Assembly (NCBI GenBank): GCA_028824295.1 | Contig: JAPPED010000026.1 | Coordinates: 62,001 to 126,000 of the forward strand | Reading direction: 5' to 3' | Length of the DNA: 64,000 nucleotides | DNA from: Rhodospirillales bacterium | GTDB taxonomy: Bacteria > Pseudomonadota > Alphaproteobacteria > TMED109 | Position numbers and translations under genes: made by a program | The notes under the pieces: generated by a model | What the model saw: only the letters and a program-made list of their open reading frames with translations | The model's database searches: none | What the model was told of the DNA's origin: nothing | In this document: positions 9,374 to 18,583 of the stretch, in pieces | Layout of the letters: every line of letters starts with the position of its first letter | Numbering within the stretch: the stretch's first letter is position 1

Positions 9374-10050
9374 CGCCAGAGTTCCAATACACGTTTGCCT
9401 TCGACGTGCGCGAGGCGCAGGACCGTGACGATCTGGTCGTCGGCCCGGCGAATGCGGCCGCCGTCGCCTGGGTGGACCGGTGGCCCGACTGGCATCCGCC
9501 TGGCCTCGTTCTGATTGGCCCGCCGGCCGCCGGGAAATCGCACATTGGTGCCGTGTGGTGCCGTCGCTCGGGCGCGGCCCGGCACCCGGCGGCGCGGTTG
9601 CACCCGGCACTCGAGGCCGCGCGGGGGGGCGCGCGGGCGCTTCTGATCGAGGATGTCGATGGCGCCGCCGACGAGGACAGCCTGTTTCGCCTTGTCAATG
9701 CGATGATCGAGGCGCGCGGCCACCTGCTCGTGACCTGCCAGCGGCCCCCGGCGCAATTGGGCTTGCGCGTGCCGGACCTCCTGTCACGGCTTCGCGCCAT
9801 GCAATCGGTCTTCCTGGGCCAACCGGACGACGAACTGCTCGGCCGCGTGATCAAGAAACAGTTCGGTGACCGCGGGGTACGCGTCGACAACGAAGTGATA
9901 CTCTTCCTTCTGCGGCGCATGCAGCGGTCCTTCGTTGCGGCCCGGCGGCTGGTCGCAGAACTCGATGCTGCCGCCCTTGCGCGTCGTCGCAAACTCACGA
10001 TCCCGTTCGTGCGGGCATGGTTCGCAGACACCGTGAACCGACACGCCTGA
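9370..10050 (+). CDS. hda: DnaA regulatory inactivator Hda/HdaA-like AAA+ ATPase
   Basis: A DnaA-paralogous ATPase of 226 residues that in this family works with the sliding clamp to stimulate DnaA-ATP hydrolysis and limit re-initiation. It has a Walker A at 50-57 (GPPAAGKS), Walker B LLIEDVD, and an arginine-containing LLSRLRA segment, but no DnaA DNA-binding domain IV. The N-terminus (FQYTFAF) is a plausible degenerate clamp-binding motif. It begins inside the stop of the permease gene (ATGA), so expression is coupled to it. Confidence 0.88.
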   Translation: MTPEFQYTFAFDVREAQDRDDLVVGPANAAAVAWVDRWPDWHPPGLVLIGPPAAGKSHIGAVWCRRSGAARHPAARLHPALEAARGGARALLIEDVDGAADEDSLFRLVNAMIEARGHLLVTCQRPPAQLGLRVPDLLSRLRAMQSVFLGQPDDELLGRVIKKQFGDRGVRVDNEVILFLLRRMQRSFVAARRLVAELDAAALARRRKLTIPFVRAWFADTVNRHA

Positions 10051-10079
10051 CACGACCGTCAGACTGCTGGGAGACACGC

Positions 10080-10865
10080 ATGGATCTTCAAATTGCCGGA
10101 CGCACAGCGATTGTGTGCGCCTCCAGCCGCGGATTGGGGCGTGGCTGCGCACTAGCTCTCGCCGAAGAAGGCGTGCATGTCGTCCTGAACGGCCGCGACC
10201 CGGAGACACTCGAACGGACGGCAGCCGACGTGGCCAAGGTCGCAACACAGGGCGCCACGGTCAAAATGGTTGCCGCCGACGTGACTACTCCCGAGGGCCA
10301 GACCGCCTTGCTCGAGACCTGCCCCGACCCTGACATCCTGGTGAACAACGCCGGTGGACCGCCGCCCGGCGACTTCCGTGACTGGACGCGCAAGGATTGG
10401 ACCGCTGCTTGCGCCGCCAACATGTTCACGCCGATTGAGCTGATCAAGGCCACCGTCGACGGTATGACGGCGCGGCGATTCGGGCGGATCGTCAACATCA
10501 CCTCGAGCGCCGTCAAGGCGCCGATTGACATTCTCGGGCTGTCGAACGGAGCGCGCAGCGGGCTGACCGGTTTCGTCGCAGGCATCGCCCGCAAGACCGT
10601 TGCCTACAACGTAACCATCAACAATCTGCTCCCGGGGCCATTCGACACCGACCGGCTGCGCGGAACGATCGAGTTCGAGGCCAAGAAGCGGCAGACCGAC
10701 GTCGACGTAGTGGCCGCCGAACGGGCCGGGAGCAATCCGTCCGGCCGCTTTGGGACTCCCGAAGAGTTTGGCGCCGCCTGTGCGTTCCTGTGCAGCGCCC
10801 ATGCTGGCTACATCACTGGGCAGAATCTCCTGCTGGACGGCGGCGGCTACCCGGGTACGTTCTGA
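10080..10865 (+). CDS. Short-chain dehydrogenase/reductase lacking the usual Tyr/Lys
   Basis: A 261-residue Rossmann-fold SDR. The cofactor loop (ASSRGLGRG, 14-22) and NNAG (89-92) are intact, and the end (ITGQNLLLDGGGYPG) is typical. The active site is not: where S-x12-Y-xxx-K is expected, Ser143 is followed by Ser155 and Arg159 (LSNGAR). I recall a subgroup of FabG-like SDRs with an LSN-x-x-R sequence here, so this may be a subfamily trait and not decay. The ATG at 10080 gives the normal N-terminus MDLQIAGRTA. Substrate unknown; 29 bases downstream of hda. Confidence 0.88.
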   Translation: MDLQIAGRTAIVCASSRGLGRGCALALAEEGVHVVLNGRDPETLERTAADVAKVATQGATVKMVAADVTTPEGQTALLETCPDPDILVNNAGGPPPGDFRDWTRKDWTAACAANMFTPIELIKATVDGMTARRFGRIVNITSSAVKAPIDILGLSNGARSGLTGFVAGIARKTVAYNVTINNLLPGPFDTDRLRGTIEFEAKKRQTDVDVVAAERAGSNPSGRFGTPEEFGAACAFLCSAHAGYITGQNLLLDGGGYPGTF

Positions 10866-10896
10866 CAGCCCGGAATTGTCCGGGTTAGGGGTGCCC

Positions 10897-13101
10897 ATGC
10901 AGGCTGAGACCGCTGTAGTTGTGCAACCCGTTGCCGTGTCACGGACTCGGCGACCGCAGACGGAGCAGAGCCCGCTTCCGGCCATCGGGCTCGGCCCGGA
11001 CCGGTTCGTGAACCGGGAACTCTCCTGGATCGCGTTCAACCGGCGTGTCCTCAGCGAAGCCAGCAAGCCTCATCATCCGTTGCTGGAGCGCGTGAACTTC
11101 CTCTCGATCTCGGGCACGAACCTCGACGAGTTCTACATGGTCCGGGTGGCAGCGTTGATGGGCCAGATTTCCGCCGGCGTGAAGCGGCGGTCGCCAGATG
11201 GACGGTCACCGGCCGAAACCCTGGTTGAGGTCAATGCCGCCGCCGCCCAACTCATGGCCGAACAGCAGGCTTGCTGGCGACAGCTGCGCGCCGAACTGGC
11301 GGCGGCCGACGTGCACGTGATCGACCCCGACGAGCTCACGGCGAGCGAGCATGACTGGCTGTCCGACCACTTCGGGAGCGAGATCTTTCCGATGCTGACG
11401 CCGCTCGCGATCGATCCCGCCCATCCGTTCCCGTTCATTGCCAATCTTGGGTTCGCGCTGGTGATGAGCCTGCGGCCGCGCATGTCCGGCGCCCGCAATC
11501 TGCACGCGCTGATCCCGATTCCCGCCGTGCTCCCGCGCTTCATCCGGCTACCCGGTTCGCCATTGCGGTTCGTGATGCTGGAGGACGTGATCCGGACCTT
11601 CGTCGACCGGGTCTACAACAATTGCGAACTGCTGGGCTACGGCACATTCCGGATCATCCGTGACAGCGAGATCGAACTGCACGAGGAAGCAGAAGACCTC
11701 GTTCGGTCATTCCAGACGCTGCTGCGAAAGCGGCGGCGCGGCAATGTCGTGCGGCTCAAGATCAATGCGCAGATGCCGTCGGATCTCCGGGAGACGGTGC
11801 TCCAGGAACTGCGCGTCGACCCGGCCAACGTCGTCGAAGCCGATGGCATCATCGGGGTCGCCGCGCTCGCCGAGATTGTGGAGTGCGGCCGGGATGATCT
11901 GCGTTTCGAATCCTTCGAGCCGCGTTTCCCTGAGCGGATCCGGAGCACGGGCGACGACTGCTTTGCCGCCATTCGCAAGAAAGACCTGATCGTCCACCAC
12001 CCGTACGAGAGTTTCGACGTGGTCGTCCAGTTCCTGCGCCAGGCGGCACGCGACCCGGAGGTGTTGGCGATCAAGCAGACGCTTTACCGAACGCCGCGCG
12101 AGGACTCCCCGGTGGTGGACGCCCTGATCGAGGCCGCCGAGGCCGGGAAGTCGGTGACAGCCCTGGTCGAACTCAAGGCCCGGTTCAACGAAGAGGCGAA
12201 CATCAAGCTGTCGCGTGACATGGAGCGTGCCGGGGTTCATGTGGTGTACGGCTTCATGGGACTGAAGACCCATGCGAAGGCCTCTCTCGTGATCCGGCAG
12301 GAGCCCAACGGTCCCATCAGCTACGTCCACTTCGGGACCGGGAACTACCATCCTGCAACCGCGAAGATCTACACCGATTTGTCACTCTTCACCTGCGATC
12401 CGGCCATCGGACGCGATGCCAGTGCCTTGTTCAACCTGCTGACCGGCTACGCCGAACCCGAAACCTGGCAAGCGATCAAGGTGGCACCGGCTCACCTTCG
12501 AAGAACGCTGCTCGGTCTGATCGAACAGGAAGTCACGCATGCTCGCGCTGGCCGTCCCGCATCGATCTGGATCAAGGCCAATGCCCTGGTTGATCCGGAG
12601 GTGATCGATGCGCTGTACGGCGCCGGACAAGCCGGCGTCGCCATCGAGCTCGTGGTTCGCGGCGTGTGCTGCCTGCGCCCCGGGGTCCCCGGCCTGTCCG
12701 ACAACATTCGCGCAAAGAGCATCGTCGGTCGTTTCCTCGAGCACGCCCGGATCTATTGTTTCGGCAACGGTCGGAAACTGCCGTCGCGCCGCGCCAAGGT
12801 CTTCATCTCCTCGGCCGACCTGATGCCCCGCAACCTCGATCGTCGCTGCGAGACCATGGTGCCGATCCTGAATCCCACCGTGCACCAGCAGGTCCTCGAT
12901 CAGATCATGGTGGCCAACCTGAACGATCGCACGCAGAGTTGGGAAATGCAGGGCGACGGGACCTACCGACCGATGCAGGGCGATGCCAAGTCGGAGTCGG
13001 CGCACCAGTACTTCATGGACAATCCCTCGCTCTCCGGACGCGGCAAGGCACTGCGCACTGGGGCACCGCGCTCCGTGCCGCTCGACAAGTCCGCCAACTA
13101 G
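10897..13101 (+). CDS. ppk: Polyphosphate kinase 1
   Basis: Reversible polymerisation of ATP gamma-phosphate into polyphosphate. The 734-residue protein starts PPK1-like (FVNRELSWIAFNRRV) and carries the two conserved histidines, His459 in KTHAKASL and His616 in EHARIYCFGNG; these match E. coli His435 and His592 with a constant 24-residue offset. HFGTGNYHP and the KxFISSADLMPRNLDRR segment are also present. The start is ATG 10897, preceded by AGGGG. The partner gene ppx follows after 17 bases, so synthesis and degradation are probably co-transcribed. Confidence 0.97.
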   Translation: MQAETAVVVQPVAVSRTRRPQTEQSPLPAIGLGPDRFVNRELSWIAFNRRVLSEASKPHHPLLERVNFLSISGTNLDEFYMVRVAALMGQISAGVKRRSPDGRSPAETLVEVNAAAAQLMAEQQACWRQLRAELAAADVHVIDPDELTASEHDWLSDHFGSEIFPMLTPLAIDPAHPFPFIANLGFALVMSLRPRMSGARNLHALIPIPAVLPRFIRLPGSPLRFVMLEDVIRTFVDRVYNNCELLGYGTFRIIRDSEIELHEEAEDLVRSFQTLLRKRRRGNVVRLKINAQMPSDLRETVLQELRVDPANVVEADGIIGVAALAEIVECGRDDLRFESFEPRFPERIRSTGDDCFAAIRKKDLIVHHPYESFDVVVQFLRQAARDPEVLAIKQTLYRTPREDSPVVDALIEAAEAGKSVTALVELKARFNEEANIKLSRDMERAGVHVVYGFMGLKTHAKASLVIRQEPNGPISYVHFGTGNYHPATAKIYTDLSLFTCDPAIGRDASALFNLLTGYAEPETWQAIKVAPAHLRRTLLGLIEQEVTHARAGRPASIWIKANALVDPEVIDALYGAGQAGVAIELVVRGVCCLRPGVPGLSDNIRAKSIVGRFLEHARIYCFGNGRKLPSRRAKVFISSADLMPRNLDRRCETMVPILNPTVHQQVLDQIMVANLNDRTQSWEMQGDGTYRPMQGDAKSESAHQYFMDNPSLSGRGKALRTGAPRSVPLDKSAN

Positions 13102-13118
13102 GCGAGGTCGCACTCGCA

Positions 13119-14615
13119 ATGACCAATCGGCGGACGTTCGGGTCCGGAGACGGGCTCGACCGCCCGGTGGCCGTGGCCGACCTGGGCTCCAATTCGTTTC
13201 GCCTGGTGGTCTACCGCCCGCCCGCCCGCGCACCGGTGGTTCTCTACAACGAACGTGTGATCGTGGGACTTGCCCGGACCCTGGGCAGCACCGGAAAACT
13301 GCAGCGCCGTGGACGCGACGTCGCGCTGGCGACCGTCCTGCGGTTCCACCGCCTGGCCGAAGCCATGGACGCTCGGCACATCCGCACGGTGGCCACCGCA
13401 GCCATCCGGGAGGCGGCCGACAGCGGGCCGCTCATCGAATCGATCCGCAAGCGCACAGGTATCGATGTCGAGGTGATGGACGCCCGCGAGGAGGCTCGGC
13501 TGGCCGCAAGCGGGCTGATGGCCGGAATTCCCGGTGCCAACGGGATTCTCGGGGATATGGGGGGCGGTAGCATCGAGTTCGCGCGTGTCTGCGAGGGGAA
13601 CGTACTGGCGGACGGATCGCTGCCGGCGGGAATGCTCCGCCTCATGGACATGAGTCGTCGCGTCGCCGCCGATGCCGGACGCGTGCTGGCGCGCGAACTG
13701 ACGCCGCTCGACTGGCTCAAGGATGGTCGCGGTCGGCCCTTCTTCGCGATCGGCGGATCTTGGCGGGCCCTGGCGCGCGCGCTGCAGAGCCGCACCAAGC
13801 ATCCGCTCCCGATCATTCACGGGTACCGGCTGGATCGACGTGAGCTGGTCGACCATCTAACCGAACTCGTCCATCTGCCTGCCCGGAAGCTTCCGCATTC
13901 CGTCCCGAGCCACCGCCGGCCGGGATTGCCGTTTGCCGCCGCGGCCATGCTGGCGGTGATGAAGGCGGTTCAGCCGTCACGGGTTGTCTTCTCCGGGTTC
14001 GGTCTGCGGGAAGGGATTCTTCTCGAACTGCTCGAGGAGCCAGCGGACCAGCCAGTTTCACCGCTTCTGGAGGCCACCGCTTCGCTTGAACCCGCGAACC
14101 GGCCCTTCGTCGGCAACCCCGACACCATCGCCAACTGGATTCAGCCAATCCTGGGGGACGCGGGTTTCGTCAACAAGAACGGGGAGTTTCTGGCTGCCTG
14201 CGCCCGCCTCGTCGATCTTGCCTGGAATGAACACCCGGAACACCGGGCTCGGTATGCCTTCGATCGCGTGGCACTGCGCCCGCTCTTGCCGGTCAGCCAA
14301 ACGATTCGCATCCGCATGGCACTGGCGCTGCACGCTCGCTACACGGGTGCGGCGGTCACTGGACGGATGCGGTCGATTGCCCAGCTGATCCCGGACTCGC
14401 ACGCGCGCTGGTCACGGATCGTGGGGCTGGCCCTGCGCCTTGCCATGACGATCGGCGGGGGAGCAGGGCATACGCTGGAGGCGTGCCGACTGGAGCTGCG
14501 CGGCGACGTCCTGACCCTCACCCTGCCGCATTGCCTCGACGCCCTGGTCGTGCGGGCGCGTCTCAAGACTCTCGCCCAGGCGCTCGGACGAAGGCATCAC
14601 ATCATCTACGCCTGA
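13119..14615 (+). CDS. ppx: Exopolyphosphatase / GppA family phosphatase
   Basis: Removes terminal phosphate from polyphosphate, and in some members from pppGpp. The 498-residue protein has the ASKHA phosphate loops VADLGSNSFRLVV and ILGDMGGGSIEF, and the family segment VATAAIREAADS. A C-terminal helical extension of about 190 residues resembles the longer alphaproteobacterial Ppx form. It follows ppk by 17 bases. Its stop lies only two bases from the stop of convergent rnd, leaving no room for separate terminators. Confidence 0.95.
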   Translation: MTNRRTFGSGDGLDRPVAVADLGSNSFRLVVYRPPARAPVVLYNERVIVGLARTLGSTGKLQRRGRDVALATVLRFHRLAEAMDARHIRTVATAAIREAADSGPLIESIRKRTGIDVEVMDAREEARLAASGLMAGIPGANGILGDMGGGSIEFARVCEGNVLADGSLPAGMLRLMDMSRRVAADAGRVLARELTPLDWLKDGRGRPFFAIGGSWRALARALQSRTKHPLPIIHGYRLDRRELVDHLTELVHLPARKLPHSVPSHRRPGLPFAAAAMLAVMKAVQPSRVVFSGFGLREGILLELLEEPADQPVSPLLEATASLEPANRPFVGNPDTIANWIQPILGDAGFVNKNGEFLAACARLVDLAWNEHPEHRARYAFDRVALRPLLPVSQTIRIRMALALHARYTGAAVTGRMRSIAQLIPDSHARWSRIVGLALRLAMTIGGGAGHTLEACRLELRGDVLTLTLPHCLDALVVRARLKTLAQALGRRHHIIYA

Positions 14616-14617
14616 AG

Positions 14618-15805
14618 TCAGCCGTGCTCGTCGAGCGGAATCTCCCGCAACTTGCCGCCATCCACGCCCAGCGCGATGCGCCCTTCGCAGAGTGCCGCCG
14701 CCCGTTCCCCGAACACCCGGTTTCGCCAGCCCCGAAACGCCGCCATGTCCCGGTCACCGGCCGCAATGCGATCCAGCTCCTCCGTGCTCGCCAGCAGCTT
14801 CGGCGCGATGCCGTGCTCGGCCGCCACTTGGCGAATAAGCGCACGCAGTAGTACGGCGGCCGCGGGCGACTTGTGTCTTGACTTTGGACGGCTTTCGGCC
14901 TTCGGAAGCGTCGCTGCCCGACCTTCCCGCACGGCTTCCAGGAGCCTGCTGCCGGTCCGGCCCCGCGCGACCGTCTCCGAAACGCCCCTGATCTCCGCGA
15001 GTTCGCCCGCGCTGGAAGGGCCGGTTCGTGCTATCTGCACCAGCGCCTCGTCTGACAAGATCCAACGCCGCGGGCGATCCGCCTTCTTGGCCATCTCTTC
15101 CCGTGCCGCCGCCAGGAACTGAGCGACCAGCTGCTGTCGGGGCGGCAACGGCGGGAGCTTGGCCCGTCGCCACGCCTCTTCCGCCCGGAGCCGGTACGAG
15201 TCCGGGTCCGTCAGCGACTCCATCTCCTCGTCAAGCCACTCCCAGCGGTCCGCCTCGTCAAGCCGGTCGGCGAGCTTTTGGTAGATGGCCGGCAAGTGGG
15301 TCACGTCCGCAAGCGCATAGGCCAATTGAGCCGGCGACAGGGGCCGGCGCGACCAGTCGGTGTAGCGATCTGCCTTGCTGATTGTCACACCCGCGATGGC
15401 CTGCGCAAGGCTTGCGTAGCTGGCCGCTTCCCCGTAGCCGCACGCCATTGCCGCCACCTGCGTATCGAACAGGGGCGTGGGTACGCGGCCAGTCGCCAGA
15501 AAGAAGATGCCGACGTCCTGGCGGCAGGCGTGGAACACCTTGATCGGCGGCGCCTCGTTCAGCAGGCGATAAAGCGGTTCAAGGTCCAACTCGGCCAGGG
15601 CGTCGACCGCGTGCCCCTCGCCGTCCGAGCCGGCGAGCTGTACCAGGCACAGTTTCGGCCAGAACGTCTGGCCGCTCAGAAACTCTGTATCGACGCAGAT
15701 GAACGGCTCATCGGCGAGATGTTCGCAAAGCCGTTCGAGTTCGGCCGTCTCACTGATCAGCAGGTCCCGGGCAGAAGGGTGCCGCCGACCGCTCCGAGAC
15801 TTCAA
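14618..15805 (-). CDS. rnd: Ribonuclease D
   Basis: 3'-5' exoribonuclease of tRNA and small RNA maturation. DEDD motifs are visible: FICVDTEFLSG (Exo I), then KVFHACRQDVGIF (Exo II) and the SPAQLAYALADVTHL segment (Exo III, Tyr form), followed by two HRDC-like helical regions. The start is uncertain. The frame is open without a stop to 16033, but homology-like sequence begins only at LLISETAELERLC (about 15763). I chose a TTG at 15805 with a GGGGTG upstream, giving 395 residues. Convergent with ppx; overlaps nothing. Confidence 0.88.
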   Translation of the reverse strand: MKSRSGRRHPSARDLLISETAELERLCEHLADEPFICVDTEFLSGQTFWPKLCLVQLAGSDGEGHAVDALAELDLEPLYRLLNEAPPIKVFHACRQDVGIFFLATGRVPTPLFDTQVAAMACGYGEAASYASLAQAIAGVTISKADRYTDWSRRPLSPAQLAYALADVTHLPAIYQKLADRLDEADRWEWLDEEMESLTDPDSYRLRAEEAWRRAKLPPLPPRQQLVAQFLAAAREEMAKKADRPRRWILSDEALVQIARTGPSSAGELAEIRGVSETVARGRTGSRLLEAVREGRAATLPKAESRPKSRHKSPAAAVLLRALIRQVAAEHGIAPKLLASTEELDRIAAGDRDMAAFRGWRNRVFGERAAALCEGRIALGVDGGKLREIPLDEHG

Positions 15806-15923
15806 GGCGAGCGCACCCCAACCAGTGCTTGATCCGATGCTGCTGCCAATGGGCCCAGAACCGTACACGCGAGATGAGGGACGTTTGCCCGGCCGCAGTT
15901 TCCTCGGCGCCCACCGGCATGTG

Positions 15924-16289
15924 TCATGACGGAACCGTCCACCATCCCAGGTCCTCCTGGGCCCGGGCGCCGGCGTCCCAACGAGCGGGGTGCGCCGGGG
16001 GCCGAATCGAATTCGCGGTGGTTCGGTGTTCAATCCCCGTGTCCAGCCATGGCACCGCCCCCGGAAGGGGCCGCGGCAGATGCATCCGAGCGTCGGTCAG
16101 GAGCTGATCGCAGACATCAGTCCCGGGCGCGGCGGGGGCAGCCGCCGTGCCGCCCATCAACCGCAGCGCGGCCGGAATCGGCGGGCGGGCGAATCCCACC
16201 GCCCTCCGGAGCAGGAACCCGTCACCATCCGCCGGTGCGACCCACACTCGGCGCCGTTCGGAGCGGTCACTGATCTGGACAAGCCGCAC
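15924..16289 (-). pseudogene. Remnant of an AraD1-family (FAH-like) protein, N-terminal part only
   Basis: A minus-strand frame from a GTG at 16289 reads MRLVQISDRSERRRVWVAP, which closely resembles the start of AraD1/fumarylacetoacetate-hydrolase-family proteins (MRLVQFRD...GRRRV in my recollection). Further on, QLLTDARMHLP and VPWLDTGIEHRTTAN resemble the family's later ARLLPP and TGTGLTH segments, with insertions and lost spacing. Everything after about residue 90 is missing; the frame ends 119 bases from the proposed rnd start. AraD1 proteins act in acid-sugar catabolism, matching the genes that follow. Identification is by eye from short matches; a random GC-rich frame is the alternative. 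Confidence 0.4.
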
Positions 16290-16445
16290 GACTCAACATA
16301 GGCCGTTGCCAAGCACCGTTGCAAGCTTGGACGCCTGTCGGCGCCTGCAGGCTGGGTCCCGGTCCCTATCATCATCGGGCGCGCCGAACCGGTCGGCTGC
16401 GGCAGTTCCCGAGACCCGGGCAGGTGGGTCTCCGGTGTCGCCGCG

Positions 16446-17504
16446 CTATCCATCCGGCCGATCCCATGCCACGCCGTCGAATTGGCAAACGAAGTCAGCG
16501 CCGTAGGCCAAGGAAGGCGTCTGGTAACCGAGCCTGACGTCGCCCTGCAGGACCCGCGCGGCAATGGCGACCACTGCGGCCGCGGTGAACCCGTACGGAT
16601 CGGCCACGCGCAGGCGTGACGTCACGCGTTCACCGTCGGCATCCTCGATCTCGGCCACGAAAGTGGCATGACTGGTCCGTCGCTCCCGTTCGCCGGGGCC
16701 GGCCGGCCCTTGCCGGATCACCGCGTCCAGCAGCCTCCGCGGCCACCGCATGGTCAGCAACCCCCCGAACCGCCGCGCCGTCCACATCAGCAGTTCGACC
16801 GGTCGGGACGTCTGGCTGTAGGTTTCGATATTGGCGATTCCGGTCGACCGATAAGCGGTGGCGACATCGCCCAGCACGCTGACCAAGGCGGTGTTCGGCC
16901 CCTCCCCGAAGTCAAAGTCGTGACGGAGGCTGCCGGCCTCGACCCGCACGATCGCACCGTCGCGTCGAATGCGAAAATTGTCGAGGCCGTCAAGGACCGT
17001 GCGCAACGTGCCCTGGGAGAAACCGCTGTGGGCTGCGAGGCCGAGCCGGAGACATCGACCGCCGGGATTCCGCGCTGCCAGGTCGGCGATCAGGCAATCG
17101 CTCGGCAAGACGTCACATCCTGCGCCCGGCAGGACCATGATCTTCGCCTGCCTAGCCGCGGCATCACAGGCCGCCAATGCTTCGAAGACCGCCAGTTCCC
17201 CCGTAATGTCCAGGTAGTGCGTCCCTGTCTTGCAGCACGCTTCGACCACCGGTTGGGCCGTGCGCGAGAACGGCCCCGCACAGTTCACAAGCACGGTGAT
17301 GTCCTCCAGGGCGGAGGTCAGCCCATCCGCATCACCCACTGCCACCGTTCGCTTGTCGAGCGTCGACCACCGGGTCAGCGCAGCGAGTTTTTTCGGGCTG
17401 CGTCCCGCCAGCACGGGACGCAGCCCGCCCGTGACAGCCTCAGCCACCACCAACTGGCCGGTGTAGCCCGTAGCGCCGTAGATCATCAATTTCGGCCGCG
17501 ACAT
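16446..17504 (-). CDS. Saccharopine dehydrogenase-like NAD(P)-binding protein
   Basis: A 352-residue protein with an N-terminal Rossmann domain (MIYGATGYTGQLVV, then LAGRSPKKLAAL and VLVNCAGPFSRTAQPVVEACCKTGTHYLDITGE in outline) typical of saccharopine dehydrogenase-like reductases and trans-acting enoyl reductases. The C-terminal half ends in a VADPYGFTAAAVVAIA helix, also seen in that group. Substrate unknown. It is the downstream member of a minus-strand pair with a beta-hydroxyacid dehydrogenase 164 bases upstream, inside the patch that separates rnd from aspS. Confidence 0.85.
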   Translation of the reverse strand: MSRPKLMIYGATGYTGQLVVAEAVTGGLRPVLAGRSPKKLAALTRWSTLDKRTVAVGDADGLTSALEDITVLVNCAGPFSRTAQPVVEACCKTGTHYLDITGELAVFEALAACDAAARQAKIMVLPGAGCDVLPSDCLIADLAARNPGGRCLRLGLAAHSGFSQGTLRTVLDGLDNFRIRRDGAIVRVEAGSLRHDFDFGEGPNTALVSVLGDVATAYRSTGIANIETYSQTSRPVELLMWTARRFGGLLTMRWPRRLLDAVIRQGPAGPGERERRTSHATFVAEIEDADGERVTSRLRVADPYGFTAAAVVAIAARVLQGDVRLGYQTPSLAYGADFVCQFDGVAWDRPDG

Positions 17505-17668
17505 CGATCAGCCCCTCTAGGGCGCAGCCGGGAACAGGCCGTCAGTCCGGGCAACCCCGTCCACTGCGCGGTCTGCACTAGGCCGGCACCCACCCACCCG
17601 TTCTGCATGGTTCATCGGCTCGGTCGGGCCCGGCCGCCGGCAGCTCTCGCGTTCCATCGGCCATCCGA

Positions 17669-18583
17669 TCAGTCCGCACCGCCGCGGCCGGAAAAACGTA
17701 CCGGCTCGATGCCGGCGCTCTCGCAGAGAGCATCCAGCAGGGCAGAAAAATCCTGCCCGCCCCAGCCACGCGCCCGGGCGAGGCTAAGGCATTCGCGCGC
17801 CGCCGCCGCAACCGGCATCGGCACGCGGTTGGCATTCGCCGCCTGCGTCACGAGGGATAGGTCCTTGTGGGCGAGATCAATCTGAAACCCCGGCGTGATA
17901 TCGCCCTTGAGAACCTTGGTGGCGTAGTTGATCCGCAATTGACCGTTGGTTGCGGTGGTGCCGTGGAGGACCTCTAGGGTACGTTCCAGATCCAGCCCGA
18001 AGCGGCGCGTGAGCGCAAGCGCCTCCGCGTTGATCTGGCAAAGCGTGATGGCGAGGTAGTTGTTGACCAGCTTGGTGCGAATACCGGTGCCGACCGGGCC
18101 GCAGTGATGAATGGACGTCCCCATTGCTTCCAGCATCGGCCGGATGGCGTTGAACTCGACTTCCTCGGCACCGACCATGAAGAGGCTCTCGCCGGCATCC
18201 GCGTGGCTGGCGAGTCGCCCGATCGGAGCATCGATGCAGTGCATCCCCGAGCTCGCAAGTGCTGCGGCACAGCGATCGGTGACCTCGGGATCAATGGTGC
18301 TCATTTCCACGATGGTGGTGCCGGGTGCAGCGTGTGCGATCAGCCCATCGGGTCCCAGGATGACGCCCTCCACTTCGACGTGCGAAGGAAGACAGGTGAA
18401 GATGGTGCGCGCCTCCTTCGCGACCCCTGCGACGGAGTCCGCTACCGAGGCGCCAAGCTCCGCCAGCGCATCGCACGGCGAACGGGCGATATCAAAGACG
18501 ACAAGCCCAAAACCCTTGCGCTGCAGGTTGGAGGCCATCGGGCGGCCCATCCGCCCCAGCCCAATGAAACCGATCCGGTCCAT
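17669..18583 (-). CDS. Beta-hydroxyacid dehydrogenase, YihU (3-sulfolactaldehyde reductase)-like
   Basis: A 304-residue NAD(P)H-dependent dehydrogenase of the 3-hydroxyisobutyrate family. Seen: cofactor loop GFIGLGRMGRPMA (5-17), catalytic Lys171 in RTKLVNNYL, and the C-terminal DITPGFQIDLAHKDLS. It resembles E. coli YihU more than generic HIBADH: the substrate loop is DAPIGR (118-123) instead of DAPVSGG, numbering is collinear, and YihU's Arg123 and Asn174 (as recalled) are present. The recalled sulfonate-contacting Ser178 is Ala here. It may therefore reduce sulfolactaldehyde, succinic/tartronic semialdehyde or a related acid. No other sulfoglycolysis gene is adjacent. Confidence 0.85.
   Translation of the reverse strand: MDRIGFIGLGRMGRPMASNLQRKGFGLVVFDIARSPCDALAELGASVADSVAGVAKEARTIFTCLPSHVEVEGVILGPDGLIAHAAPGTTIVEMSTIDPEVTDRCAAALASSGMHCIDAPIGRLASHADAGESLFMVGAEEVEFNAIRPMLEAMGTSIHHCGPVGTGIRTKLVNNYLAITLCQINAEALALTRRFGLDLERTLEVLHGTTATNGQLRINYATKVLKGDITPGFQIDLAHKDLSLVTQAANANRVPMPVAAAARECLSLARARGWGGQDFSALLDALCESAGIEPVRFSGRGGAD

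Noticed and set aside
15806-16033. An N-terminal extension of ribonuclease D by up to 76 residues
   Set aside because: The extra sequence is Arg/Pro/Gly-rich and unlike any RNase D N-terminus. It would overlap the AraD1-like remnant.
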